From positions 1,391,957 through 1,455,956 of the forward strand of contig JACKQF010000001.1 of assembly GCA_024232965.1 (NCBI GenBank): a stretch of DNA of 64,000 nucleotides, in the 5' to 3' direction. The notes beneath the pieces were generated by a model. It was not told the origin of the DNA. It saw nothing but the letters and a program-made list of their open reading frames with translations, and searched no databases. Of this stretch, positions 8,466-17,622 are shown piece after piece (position 1 is the first letter of the stretch; each line of letters starts with the position of its first letter). Source of the DNA: Verrucomicrobiaceae bacterium. GTDB taxonomy: Bacteria; Verrucomicrobiota; Verrucomicrobiia; Verrucomicrobiales; Verrucomicrobiaceae. Position numbers and translations under genes: made by a program.

Positions 8466-9317
8466 TTAAGCTCCAACGGCCACCTGCCGCTGCACGCCCA
8501 GTCCTTCAATTCCGAGCTCCACCACATCACCAGCTTTGAGGAACACTGGCGGCTTGAAGCCGAGACCGACTCCTGGAGGCGTGCCAGTGCTGATCACATC
8601 GCCAGGCAGCAAGGTCATGAATTGGCTAATGTAGCTGACCAGGGTTTTTACGCCAAAAATCATCTGCGCCGTTGAGCTGTCCTGAATCTTTTTGCCGTTT
8701 AAGGTCAACCAAAGCGGAAGAGCTTGCGGATCCGCGATCTCATCGCTCGTCGCAAGGAAGGGTCCCAGCGGTGCAAAGGTATCGCAACTCTTGCCTTTCA
8801 CCCATTGACCACCGCGCTCCAGTTGCCACTCACGTTCGCTGTAATCGTTGTGCAGGGCGTAACCGGCCACATGACTCATCGCGTCCTCTTCGGAGACATA
8901 AGAGGCTTTTTTGCCGATCACAAAGGCCAGTTCGACTTCCCAGTCTGTCTTCTCCGATTTTCGAGGAATCACGACAGGGTCGTTCGGCCCCCCCATGGAC
9001 GAGGTTGCCTTGAAAAACAAAATCGGTTCTGCTGGGATTGGCATACCGGATTCCTTGGCGTGATCGCTGTAGTTCAGGCCCACGCAAACGATCTTGCTCG
9101 GACGAGCGATCGGTGCGCCCAAACGCACATCGTCGCCAACTACAGGAGCCGACTCCGCGTTCGCCGTCGCCCAGGCCGCAAGGCGCTCGAGACCATCGCC
9201 GCCAAAGAAGCGCTCGTCGTAGTCAGAACCGAAGCCCGACGCATCAATGCGGCGGCCATCTGCCAGCAGCAGGCCGGGTTTTTCTTCTCCAGGGTTACCA
9301 AAGCGGATCAATTTCAT
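8466..9317 (-). CDS. fumarylacetoacetate hydrolase family protein
   Basis: This 283-residue protein begins at the ATG at 9317 (MKLIRFGNPGEEKPG), the usual family N-terminus; an upstream in-frame start at 9374 adds an unrelated tail. It has a typical two-part FAH layout: VGLNYSDHAKE, FKATSS, an acidic metal-site segment EVELAFVIG, HNDYSEREWQ and STGTPPGVGLG near the end. Closest in style to 2,4-diketo-3-deoxy-L-fuconate hydrolase and ureidoglycolate lyase-like enzymes, which cleave C-C bonds in diketo acids using Mg2+. It follows the UlaG-like gene by 67 bases on the same strand and may be the last gene of a three-gene catabolic operon. Confidence 0.85.
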   Translation of the reverse strand: MKLIRFGNPGEEKPGLLLADGRRIDASGFGSDYDERFFGGDGLERLAAWATANAESAPVVGDDVRLGAPIARPSKIVCVGLNYSDHAKESGMPIPAEPILFFKATSSMGGPNDPVVIPRKSEKTDWEVELAFVIGKKASYVSEEDAMSHVAGYALHNDYSEREWQLERGGQWVKGKSCDTFAPLGPFLATSDEIADPQALPLWLTLNGKKIQDSSTAQMIFGVKTLVSYISQFMTLLPGDVISTGTPPGVGLGFKPPVFLKAGDVVELGIEGLGVQRQVAVGA

Positions 9318-9384
9318 ACAGGTGAGGAAAGGTAGGTGAAAGGGCCGGGACGATGAACGCATCCTACCGGCCACGCAAATGCAA

Positions 9385-10248
9385 TTACAGGTTTGGAATC
9401 GACTTCGCTTGCCGCAGCGTCAATCGTTCCCCGCAGCGCAGCACTTGATATGGCTGGGCCAATCTCTCGCACACCTCAACGAACTCGTCTGGAGAGGCAG
9501 TGTTGAATTCAAACATCTCGTAATGACACGGTACCACGAGCCCTGCCGCACATGCCTTTGCAAAAGCGGCTGCCTCAGTGCCATTTAGATTCCCCGCGAC
9601 GCGGCGCTCTGGTTTGTTGCCATTGATGGGTAGGAACATCAGATCGCAGTCAAACTCCCGAACCCTCGCCACGATCTCAGGATGCCACAGGGTATCTCCG
9701 CTGTGGTAGATGGTGAACGGCCCCAGCTGGACGATGTAGCCCACACACTGCGACCGAGAATAGTCATCTACCACGATCTCGTTGTGCGCTGCGGGCACCC
9801 CGTGAATCTGGATGCCTCCGCGAAAACTCGCATCGTTTTGATTCAGCTCCATCAGGGTGACCTCCGCATCCCCCAAACGTCGAATCGCCTCATCCACCAC
9901 CAGCCCCGGCAGGACCAGGGTGTAGCCCGGACTCCCCAGGGCCAAGGCACGCAGCGTGTCACCGTCCAAGTGATCCGTGTGAGCATGGGTGGCCGTCACC
10001 CAGTGGACGCCGGTGAGATCTTTGGGGTCAACGCAGCGCTGCGTCATACGTACGTGAGGTTTGTCAGTGGTTGCGTATTTTTGCGTCAGCGAGTCCGACA
10101 AATACGGGTCGAACAAAAACCGCACACCATCGTGTTGCAGCAAAAAACCACTCTGCCCCAGCCACCAGACATGGAGCGTCTCCTCATCGTTGGAGGCCCC
10201 AGCAATATCCGCCAGAAGCGCCTCATCCTTTTGCAGAGGCTGAATCAT
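9385..10248 (-). CDS. UlaG-like metallo-beta-lactamase fold hydrolase
   Basis: The 287-residue protein has the MBL-fold metal motif HAHTDH at residues 88-93, with WLGQSGF near the start and HSGDTLWH in the second half, as in L-ascorbate-6-phosphate lactonase (UlaG) relatives. It probably hydrolyses a lactone or phosphodiester in the cytoplasm; there is no signal peptide. Its ATG overlaps the stop of the MetE-like gene by four bases (10245-10248), indicating translational coupling. The neighbouring FAH-family hydrolase is also a ring- or diketo-acid enzyme, so a sugar-acid or aromatic route is possible. The natural substrate is not deducible from sequence. Confidence 0.82.
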   Translation of the reverse strand: MIQPLQKDEALLADIAGASNDEETLHVWWLGQSGFLLQHDGVRFLFDPYLSDSLTQKYATTDKPHVRMTQRCVDPKDLTGVHWVTATHAHTDHLDGDTLRALALGSPGYTLVLPGLVVDEAIRRLGDAEVTLMELNQNDASFRGGIQIHGVPAAHNEIVVDDYSRSQCVGYIVQLGPFTIYHSGDTLWHPEIVARVREFDCDLMFLPINGNKPERRVAGNLNGTEAAAFAKACAAGLVVPCHYEMFEFNTASPDEFVEVCERLAQPYQVLRCGERLTLRQAKSIPNL

Positions 10249-11288
10249 AGACTCAATTCTTCGCGCACCTTACCCACACCCGTGACCATGTTGGCCAGCT
10301 TTTGTTTTGCTGCCCAGCGTGCCGTCTGGCTCAGCCCACAATCGGGCGCAAACACCAACCGGTCAGCAGGCGCGTGCGTTAGACAGGCCCGGACCATATC
10401 GGCCACATTGTCCGGCGTCTCAATGTAGTAGCTCTTCACATCGATGATCCCTACGGCTACATCCGTGCGTTTCGCGATCTCGCCAATGATCTCCAGTTCC
10501 GCATACTCGCGGTTCGCCATTTCCACATGCACCTCATCGCAGTGCAGATCAAAAAAGGCCGGGAACAACGGCGCATACTTTCGATAGCCGACGGGGTGCC
10601 CCTTAAAATTGCCAAAACAAAGATGGGTGCAAATGCGCGACTTGCCATAGCCAGACTCGACAGTGCGATTGAAGATGTCCACAAAGCGTCGCGTGTCCTC
10701 GCGAAAGCCATAACAGCTCATGCTCGGTTCATCGACACAGATCTCCTCCGCACCCGCCGCGACGAGATCCGCGATCTCCTTCCTCACGATGGGTAGCAGT
10801 GCCTCCGTGATCGCGTAGCGGTCCTCATACTGGGCATTAGGTGCCAACCGGCCGCTCAGCGTGTACGGGCCCGGAACGCTCACTTTCAGGCGCACATTCG
10901 CTCCGATGGCCTCTGCCAGTTTTTGCAAACGTTCAAATTCCGCCACGGCCCCGAGGCCACGTGGCGCTCGCAACTCACCGATGATCTGATGCTTGCCTCG
11001 CTGGTCATGGGCTGGTGGGCCAAATCGTCTAGGACTGGCAGGCTCCAGTGCGATACCTTCAATGAAGCCGTAAAACGAAAGATTGAAGTCAAAGCGGGTC
11101 TGTTCGCCATCCGTGATCACATCCAGGCCTGCGGCTACTTGGTCACCGACGGCCACTAACGCTGCATCCTCCTGCATTTCCAGAATATCCGCCGATCCAA
11201 ATTCGCCCAAATTTCGGGCAGAATACTCCAGCCATCCAGGAAAAGGATAGCTTCCGATGACCGACGTCCGCAGTGGCTGTTCTTTCAT
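10245..11288 (-). CDS. core MetE-like protein (cobalamin-independent methionine synthase catalytic domain)
   Basis: The 347-residue protein matches only the C-terminal catalytic barrel of MetE; the N-terminal half is absent. Expected zinc ligands are visible: His222 and Cys224 in THLCFGNF, a Glu in HVEMANRE (about 256) and Cys317 in APDCGLS. VPGPYTLSG and CVDEPSM also fit. Full MetE methylates homocysteine from methyl-tetrahydrofolate; stand-alone core proteins may use other methyl donors, or act as thiol methyltransferases. It is the first gene of a cluster with the UlaG-like and FAH genes, with a four-base overlap to the next gene, which argues for a role outside routine methionine synthesis. 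Confidence 0.82.
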   Translation of the reverse strand: MKEQPLRTSVIGSYPFPGWLEYSARNLGEFGSADILEMQEDAALVAVGDQVAAGLDVITDGEQTRFDFNLSFYGFIEGIALEPASPRRFGPPAHDQRGKHQIIGELRAPRGLGAVAEFERLQKLAEAIGANVRLKVSVPGPYTLSGRLAPNAQYEDRYAITEALLPIVRKEIADLVAAGAEEICVDEPSMSCYGFREDTRRFVDIFNRTVESGYGKSRICTHLCFGNFKGHPVGYRKYAPLFPAFFDLHCDEVHVEMANREYAELEIIGEIAKRTDVAVGIIDVKSYYIETPDNVADMVRACLTHAPADRLVFAPDCGLSQTARWAAKQKLANMVTGVGKVREELSL

Positions 11289-11422
11289 GGGCGGACGCTA
11301 CCGTCCTAAAGCACCACCTGTCAAACCCTGCCCGTATAGTGCAATTTTTTCCCTTGGAATGACCATTGAGTCAGCGGGTACCTTTCGCGCAATTTGTATC
11401 CCTTACCCATCGTTCATCACGC

Positions 11423-13318
11423 ATGCGCCGAATTCTCTCGACCCTACTCATCGCCACCCTTTTCACCACAGCTGCCAGTGCGGCGGACAAACCGAACATC
11501 CTTTGGATCACCAGCGAAGACCACGGGCCACACATGGGTTGCTATGGCGACACCTACGCCACGACACCCAATGTTGATGCGCTTGCCGCCAAGGGCATGC
11601 TCTTCAAGCATTGCTGGTCGAATGGTCCCGTCTGCGCGGCCGCACGCACCACAATCATCGCTGGCATGTATTCACCTTCCACCGGCGGTCAACACATGCG
11701 CAGCATGGTCGCGATGCCAGAAGGGACCAAGATGTATCCTCAGTTCCTGCGCGAGGCCGGCTACTACTGCACCAACAACAGCAAAGAGGACTACAATCTC
11801 GCGAAGCCCGAAGGTGTCTGGGACGAATCCTCCGGCAAAGCGCACTACAAAAATCGCGCCGCAGGCCAGCCCTTCTTTGCGATCTTCAACTCCAACCTCA
11901 GCCACGAAAGCCAACTGCGCAAACGCCCCCACGTTGCCATCCACGATCCCGCCAAGGTCCGCGTTCCCGCTTACCATCCCGATGTCCCCGAGGTCCGCCA
12001 GGACTGGGCTCAGTACTACGACACGGTCACCGAAGTCGATGCCGTCGCGGGCAAGTTGCTCAAAGAACTCGCCGAGTTGGGTGCGGCGGAAGACACGATC
12101 GTCTTCTACTACGCCGATCACGGTTCCGGCATGTCGCGCAACAAACGCTGGCCCTGCAATTCCGGACTCCATGTGCCTATGGTCGTCTATTTCCCGCCCA
12201 AATGGCAGCACCTCGCCCCCAAAGAATACGGCGCAGGAGTGAAGTCTGATCGCCTCGTCAGCTTCGTTGATCTCGCCCCGACACTGCTCAGCATCATTGG
12301 AGTTAAGCCACCCGAATGGATGCAAGGCTTCGCATTTGCTGGTCCTTTCCAGTCTGAGCCTCAACCTTTCATCTATGGTTTTCGCGGCCGCATGGACGAG
12401 CGCTATGACTGTGTCCGCAGCACGACTGACGGTCGCTACGTCTACCTCCGCAATTACATGCCGCACCTCTCCCAAGGACAGCATGTGAACTACCAGTTCG
12501 AGACCCCCAGCACTCGCGTCTGGCGCGAGCTCTACGATGCAGGAAAACTCAATGCCGCCCAGTCCATCTTTTGGAGCGAGCCCAAAGCAGCGGAGGAACT
12601 CTATGATCTCCAATCTGACCCCGATGAAGTCAACAATCTTGCCAATAGCGCGGAGCACGCCGCGATCCTCGAAAAGATGCGCAAAGCCCAGCGTGATCTC
12701 GCCATGCGTGTCCGCGATGCAGGCTTCATGCCTGAAGGCGAACTCCACTCCCGCGAACCCGGCACCGCGCCCTATGACGTGGCCCACAGTGATGAGAAGT
12801 ATCCCCTCGCCCGCATCCTTGAAACCTCTGAACTTGCATCATCCATGAAGGTCGATGCAAACGAAGAACTCGTCAGTCGCCTCAGCGATACCGACAGCGC
12901 CGTGCGCTGGTGGGCCGCCCTCGGCTTGGTCATGCGCGACAGCGGAGCCGTCTCCTCCGGGCACGAAGCCTTGACCAAGGCACTGACCGATAAATCACCG
13001 GATGTCCGCATCGCCGCCGCGTGGGCCCTGGCAAAGCACGGCAGCGACGCAGATCGGGTCGCCGCCCTCCCCGTCCTGCTCGCTCAGGCTGACTACAGCA
13101 AGTCGGGAGTCTTCAGCAGCATCGCCGCGCTGAATGCCATTGGCAATATCGGCGACCTCGCCCAATCCATCCACGATGCCGTGATCGCTCTGCCCCAGTC
13201 AGGGCCATCACCCGACGGTCGCTACTCCGGCTACCCCAGCCGCCTCCTTCTTGATCTCGGCGCAAAAAACACACCTGCAGCCAAGGCCAACAAGGGAAAA
13301 AGGAAGGCCAAAAAGTGA
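11423..13318 (+). CDS. secreted S1-family sulfatase with C-terminal HEAT-like region
   Basis: 631 residues from the ATG at 11423, which begins the signal peptide MRRILSTLLIATLFTTAASA. The active-site motif CAAAR at residues 71-75 is the Cys form of the sulfatase signature, in which Cys is converted to formylglycine. Metal-site segments NILWITSEDHGPH and YYADHGSGM are present. After the sulfatase core (to about residue 480), roughly 120 residues form helical HEAT-like repeats (SDTDSAVRWWAALGLVM, then DKSPDVRIAAAWALAKHG), ending in a Lys-rich tail. It probably desulfates a polysaccharide or glycan in the periplasm or outside. It is divergent from the MetE-like operon across 134 bases. Confidence 0.92.
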   Translation: MRRILSTLLIATLFTTAASAADKPNILWITSEDHGPHMGCYGDTYATTPNVDALAAKGMLFKHCWSNGPVCAAARTTIIAGMYSPSTGGQHMRSMVAMPEGTKMYPQFLREAGYYCTNNSKEDYNLAKPEGVWDESSGKAHYKNRAAGQPFFAIFNSNLSHESQLRKRPHVAIHDPAKVRVPAYHPDVPEVRQDWAQYYDTVTEVDAVAGKLLKELAELGAAEDTIVFYYADHGSGMSRNKRWPCNSGLHVPMVVYFPPKWQHLAPKEYGAGVKSDRLVSFVDLAPTLLSIIGVKPPEWMQGFAFAGPFQSEPQPFIYGFRGRMDERYDCVRSTTDGRYVYLRNYMPHLSQGQHVNYQFETPSTRVWRELYDAGKLNAAQSIFWSEPKAAEELYDLQSDPDEVNNLANSAEHAAILEKMRKAQRDLAMRVRDAGFMPEGELHSREPGTAPYDVAHSDEKYPLARILETSELASSMKVDANEELVSRLSDTDSAVRWWAALGLVMRDSGAVSSGHEALTKALTDKSPDVRIAAAWALAKHGSDADRVAALPVLLAQADYSKSGVFSSIAALNAIGNIGDLAQSIHDAVIALPQSGPSPDGRYSGYPSRLLLDLGAKNTPAAKANKGKRKAKK

Positions 13319-13494
13319 TCCGTGCTTCGGGCAAGAGTGGGTCGCGAGGCTGAGGGCTTCATCATGCCCGCCTCCTCCTCAGGGGCTCCATTACCTATCA
13401 TCTTCGCCACTTTCCCGGAGGGAATGTGCATTTCAGTCATGACAGAGTGCAACTGCACCTGCTAACCTGACCAGGAAATCACGTTAATCCTCCC

Positions 13495-16400
13495 ATGCTC
13501 AGAATTCTCTCACTCCTCGTTCTCGTCAGCACCGTGCTGCACGCCGAGCCTGTCGCTCTTTTTGACGGAAAAACGCTCGACGGCTGGGACTTTGACCCTG
13601 CTATCTGGCGAGTCGAAGACGGCATGATCACCGGCGGTTCTACGACGGATAAGATCAAAGAAAACTACTTCATCTGCACCAAGAAGAGCTATCAGAACTT
13701 CGAACTGAAACTCAAGATCAAGGTCAGCGGTGATCCGAAGACCGGCCTACTCAATAGCGGCATCCAGATCCGTAGCCGGCGTGTGCCTGGCGGTGCGCAC
13801 ATGACTGGGTATCAGGTTGACTGCGGCGAAGGATGGTTCGGCAAAATTTATGACGAGTTTCGCCGTAACAAGGTCATCTGGGCACCAACCCCACAGCAAC
13901 AAGCAGCGCTCGACAAAGCCATCGATGTCTTCGGCTGGAACGAATACCGAATCCGTGCAGAGGGCCCGCGCATCCAAACCTGGATCAATGGTGTACTTTG
14001 CATGGATTACATCGAGGAGGACAAAAACATCGCACTCGACGGCCTCATCGGACCTCAGGTTCATGCCGGCGGCATTTGCCTCGTTCAAGTCAAAGACGTG
14101 ACGATTGAAGAATTGCCAGCCACACCAAACAGCCCAACCTGGGAATCGCTCGGCGGCGTCGATGAAGCCCGAAAAAAAGTTGCCCCTGCCCCAAAGAAGC
14201 AGGCAAACGCTGCGAAACCTCGGCGAGACATCAGCTATAATAACGTCCAAGGAACGCCCAAGACCGCAGCTGAACAACAAAAGCTCTTCCATGTCGCCGA
14301 CGGCTACGAGATCGAACTCGTCGTCCAGGAAAGCTTAGGTATCGGCAAATTTGTCAGCGTTTACTTTGACCAACGGGGCCGCATGTGGACGCAGACCGCA
14401 CTGGAGTATCCTGTCGATGCCAATGAAAACCCTGCCGCTGCCGAAGCTGTCTATGCGGCTAAAGGAAAAGACAAGGTACTCGTTTATCCTCGGGAGGCTT
14501 TAAACTCAAAGCTCCCCGAGGGTGGACTGACCAACCCAACCGTCTTCGCAGATGGGCTGGCTATCCCGCTGGGCCTTCTCCCTTGGGGCAATGGCGATAG
14601 TGCTTACGTACTGCACGGGCACGATCTCCTCCTCCTCAAGGACACCGACGGCGATGGCAAAACTGACCACAGCGATGTCATCCTGACCGGTTTTGGCATT
14701 CAGGACAGCCACCTATTTCCCCACCAATTCACACGTGCCCCTGGTGGCTGGATCTGGATGGCGCAGGGCCTTTTCAACAACAGCTCCGTCAAACGTCCCG
14801 GCGAAGACAGTATCGTCGAATACCCCAAATGCTCCATGGCCCGTATGCGCCCAGATGGCAGTCAGTTTGAAGTCACCAGCGTCGGACCCAACAACATCTG
14901 GGGGCTGGCTATGACAGGCGAAGGCGAAACCTTCATCCAGGAAGCCAACGACTACGGCTACCCCATCATGCCCTTCCACGAATACGCTTATTATCCCGGC
15001 GGCATGGCCGCATTGAAAAAGACTTACCAACCCGAGTTTCCTCCCGCCGCCGAATTCCGCATGGGCGGTACTGGCTTGAGCGGTCTGGCCCTGATCGAAA
15101 ACGGCGCGCTTCGCGACCCCAAAGCCACCCATACCATGGCCGTCGCCAATCCCATCATCTCCAAGGTGCAAACCATCGGCATGCACCGAGATGGTGCCTA
15201 CTGGAACCTCGAACAACTCCCTGATTTCCTGACCTGCGATGATCCCTTCTTCCGCCCTGTCGGCATGACCAATGGTCCTGATGGCAGCATCTACATCGTA
15301 GATTGGTACAATAAAATCATCTCCCATAACGAAGTCCCGAGGAACCACCCTGACCGGGACAAAATCCGTGGCCGTATCTGGCGTATCAAGGCAACAGGCA
15401 CTCAAAGCGAAGTGCCTGACTTCACCAAACTCAGCAACGATGAACTCGCCGCGATGCTCGGCATTCAACCAGTGGGTAGAGCTCATCTGGCCTGGCAGAC
15501 CCTCGCAGATCGGGCACCTGAAGTCCTCAAACAAAAGTCACATTGGAGCTTGAGCGAGTATCGCAATGGCGGAGCCAAAGATGCGATCCTTGCCGTTGGG
15601 CGATCCCTATCCAGCGCCGACGACGTCTCGAAGCTACTAGCCTTCGCCAAGCCGAGCCTCGCCGGCGGCCCCACGGCCCAGTCATCCCGAGGTCCTGGCC
15701 AGGTTCCTGTCCGCGAAAACTACGACCGTGAGTTCGAACGTTTCCTTGTTCGGATGTTCCTCGAGCGTCAAGCTGACATTACCGCTCAGTTCCTCGATTC
15801 CGACGCCGCCAAAAAGCTGCCCATCGAAGCGCTTGTGCTTGCTTCCTTAGCCTTGGAGCCCAAGGCCAGCGCATCGCAGGTCGCCAAACTTCTCCCACAA
15901 CTCGACCGCGCACCCAACGATGAAGAGCTCCTGCGCCTCGCCCAATTCCCCGAAGAACCGGGCGTCGGCGAAGCGCTGAATGCCTTGCTTTCGAACGAAA
16001 AATCGCGTGCTTCAGTCGCTGAAAAACTGATCGCTCAGCGCACATCACTTGATTCCGCAAAGATAGCTCCGCTGCTGACAACGACCGCAAAGGCTATCTG
16101 GGAAACCTACCCCGACCTCGCGCTACAACTCATCAGTGGATTTCAACTCACTGCGCTCGAGCCCAACCTCATCGCCGGATTGAAGACCGGGAAGGACAAG
16201 AAAAACATTCTCCTGGCCCTGCGCGATATTCGCAGTGGCGAGGCAGAACTGTTTGCCACGCTTGCCAAGTCAGATCCCGACCCGATGACACGGGAGGCAG
16301 CATTGGCAGCGCTCGCCGCCTCCAGCGCACCTGATGCCACCACGCGATTGCTTGTTCTGTACCCCGCGCTCACACCCGGCCAGCGAAAAGCCGCCTTGAA

Positions 16401-17595
16401 TACCGTGACCAGCAGCAAGTCCGGCGCCAAAACCATTGTTACCGCTTTGCTCGACAAAACACTGCCGCAGTCCGACCTGGATGGCCCAACGGTCGAACGC
16501 CTTGCTACGGTGCTCGGCGATGATCCTGCCCTGGAAAAATTGCAGCAGCAACTTGGCGGCGTCTTTCGCGAGGTTCTTTTGCTCGACGGCAAAGAGACGG
16601 CGTGGGCTGATTCAAAGATCACCCTTGATGGCCCATTTACGGTCGAGACCTGGGTGCGTCTGGCACCAAATATCGGCAATCAAGACGACATTCTCGGCGC
16701 GCCGGGTGGACCAGAAATGAATTTCTTTGGCTCCAAATTTCGCGTCTATGCAGGCCCTCAGCTCCACGACGTCGCCACTGCGACCAAACCCATGACACCT
16801 GACTTGTGGACCCACATCGCTGTCACACGTGATGCCAAGGGCATCATCCGCATCTACCAGAATGGGGAACTTGACGCCACGGCAAACAAACCCGCCCCAG
16901 CGAAGTGGGAAAATTGCAACATCGGTTGGAGTGGCCCCAAAGGAGGCACCGAAGGTGTTATGACGGAGTTCCGAGTGTGGAGTCGCGCCCGCACCCCTCA
17001 GGAGATCCGCGGCAATTTTGACAGGATCATCGAGAGTGCCGAGGGTATGAAGCGCTACGATCAGGCATGGGGTAAGCTCGGGAAAGGGGCGCGAATCGCC
17101 AAGACCATCGATACCCCCCCCCTTCTCACCGAAGAGCAGGCAAAGGCGCTCGACACGAAGTTCGCCAAATACAGCGCCCTCGCTCCCAAAGGCAATGCAG
17201 TAAACGGCAAGGCCTTGAGCGCTATCTGCATGGCCTGTCACCAGATAGGCGCCGCAGGTGGCCAGATCGGCCCCAACCTCAGCGGAGCTGGCTCCATGGG
17301 GCTCGAAGGCGTGCTGCGCAATATCCTGACCCCAAACGCCGCAATGGAATCCGGCTACCGAATTTTCCGCCTGGAAATGAACAACGGTGACCTGGTTGAT
17401 GCGCTCTATGTCAGCGATGACAAACAAGCCTTCGTCGTTCGCCAGCCCGGTCTCCCAGATCGTCGCATCAACAAGAAAGACGTGCGTAGCACCAAATACA
17501 TCCGTCGCAGTCTGATGCCAGAAGGCCTACTCGACGCCCTCCAAGATCAACAAGTTGCCGATCTGCTCGCCTATCTGATGACCCTCAAAGGGTGA
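13495..17595 (+). CDS. giant secreted DUF1080 / beta-propeller dehydrogenase-like / LamG / cytochrome c protein
   Basis: 1366 residues with signal peptide MLRILSLLVLVSTVLHA. Domains in order: DUF1080 (3-keto-disaccharide hydrolase type, LFDGKTLDGWDF) at ~20-210; a basic linker; a Planctomycetes/Verrucomicrobia membrane-bound dehydrogenase-type propeller (~255-640; LKDTDGDGKTD, NGPDGSIYIVDWYN); helical HEAT-like repeats (~650-1010); a LamG/concanavalin domain (~1025-1190; FTVETWVRL); and a haem domain with CMACH at 1245-1249 and a distal Met in LMPEGLLDAL. The combination suggests sugar oxidation or 3-keto-sugar hydrolysis coupled to electron transfer in the periplasm. It follows the sulfatase by 176 bases on the same strand; glycan breakdown would suit both. 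Confidence 0.9.
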   Translation: MLRILSLLVLVSTVLHAEPVALFDGKTLDGWDFDPAIWRVEDGMITGGSTTDKIKENYFICTKKSYQNFELKLKIKVSGDPKTGLLNSGIQIRSRRVPGGAHMTGYQVDCGEGWFGKIYDEFRRNKVIWAPTPQQQAALDKAIDVFGWNEYRIRAEGPRIQTWINGVLCMDYIEEDKNIALDGLIGPQVHAGGICLVQVKDVTIEELPATPNSPTWESLGGVDEARKKVAPAPKKQANAAKPRRDISYNNVQGTPKTAAEQQKLFHVADGYEIELVVQESLGIGKFVSVYFDQRGRMWTQTALEYPVDANENPAAAEAVYAAKGKDKVLVYPREALNSKLPEGGLTNPTVFADGLAIPLGLLPWGNGDSAYVLHGHDLLLLKDTDGDGKTDHSDVILTGFGIQDSHLFPHQFTRAPGGWIWMAQGLFNNSSVKRPGEDSIVEYPKCSMARMRPDGSQFEVTSVGPNNIWGLAMTGEGETFIQEANDYGYPIMPFHEYAYYPGGMAALKKTYQPEFPPAAEFRMGGTGLSGLALIENGALRDPKATHTMAVANPIISKVQTIGMHRDGAYWNLEQLPDFLTCDDPFFRPVGMTNGPDGSIYIVDWYNKIISHNEVPRNHPDRDKIRGRIWRIKATGTQSEVPDFTKLSNDELAAMLGIQPVGRAHLAWQTLADRAPEVLKQKSHWSLSEYRNGGAKDAILAVGRSLSSADDVSKLLAFAKPSLAGGPTAQSSRGPGQVPVRENYDREFERFLVRMFLERQADITAQFLDSDAAKKLPIEALVLASLALEPKASASQVAKLLPQLDRAPNDEELLRLAQFPEEPGVGEALNALLSNEKSRASVAEKLIAQRTSLDSAKIAPLLTTTAKAIWETYPDLALQLISGFQLTALEPNLIAGLKTGKDKKNILLALRDIRSGEAELFATLAKSDPDPMTREAALAALAASSAPDATTRLLVLYPALTPGQRKAALNTVTSSKSGAKTIVTALLDKTLPQSDLDGPTVERLATVLGDDPALEKLQQQLGGVFREVLLLDGKETAWADSKITLDGPFTVETWVRLAPNIGNQDDILGAPGGPEMNFFGSKFRVYAGPQLHDVATATKPMTPDLWTHIAVTRDAKGIIRIYQNGELDATANKPAPAKWENCNIGWSGPKGGTEGVMTEFRVWSRARTPQEIRGNFDRIIESAEGMKRYDQAWGKLGKGARIAKTIDTPPLLTEEQAKALDTKFAKYSALAPKGNAVNGKALSAICMACHQIGAAGGQIGPNLSGAGSMGLEGVLRNILTPNAAMESGYRIFRLEMNNGDLVDALYVSDDKQAFVVRQPGLPDRRINKKDVRSTKYIRRSLMPEGLLDALQDQQVADLLAYLMTLKG

Positions 17596-17622
17596 ACAGT
17601 TCCGCTGAACTGAGTCGCAACC

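Noticed and set aside
11672..12787. 371-codon open frame antisense to the sulfatase
   Set aside because: It is fully inside a clear sulfatase frame with signal peptide and active site; its translation shows no domain.
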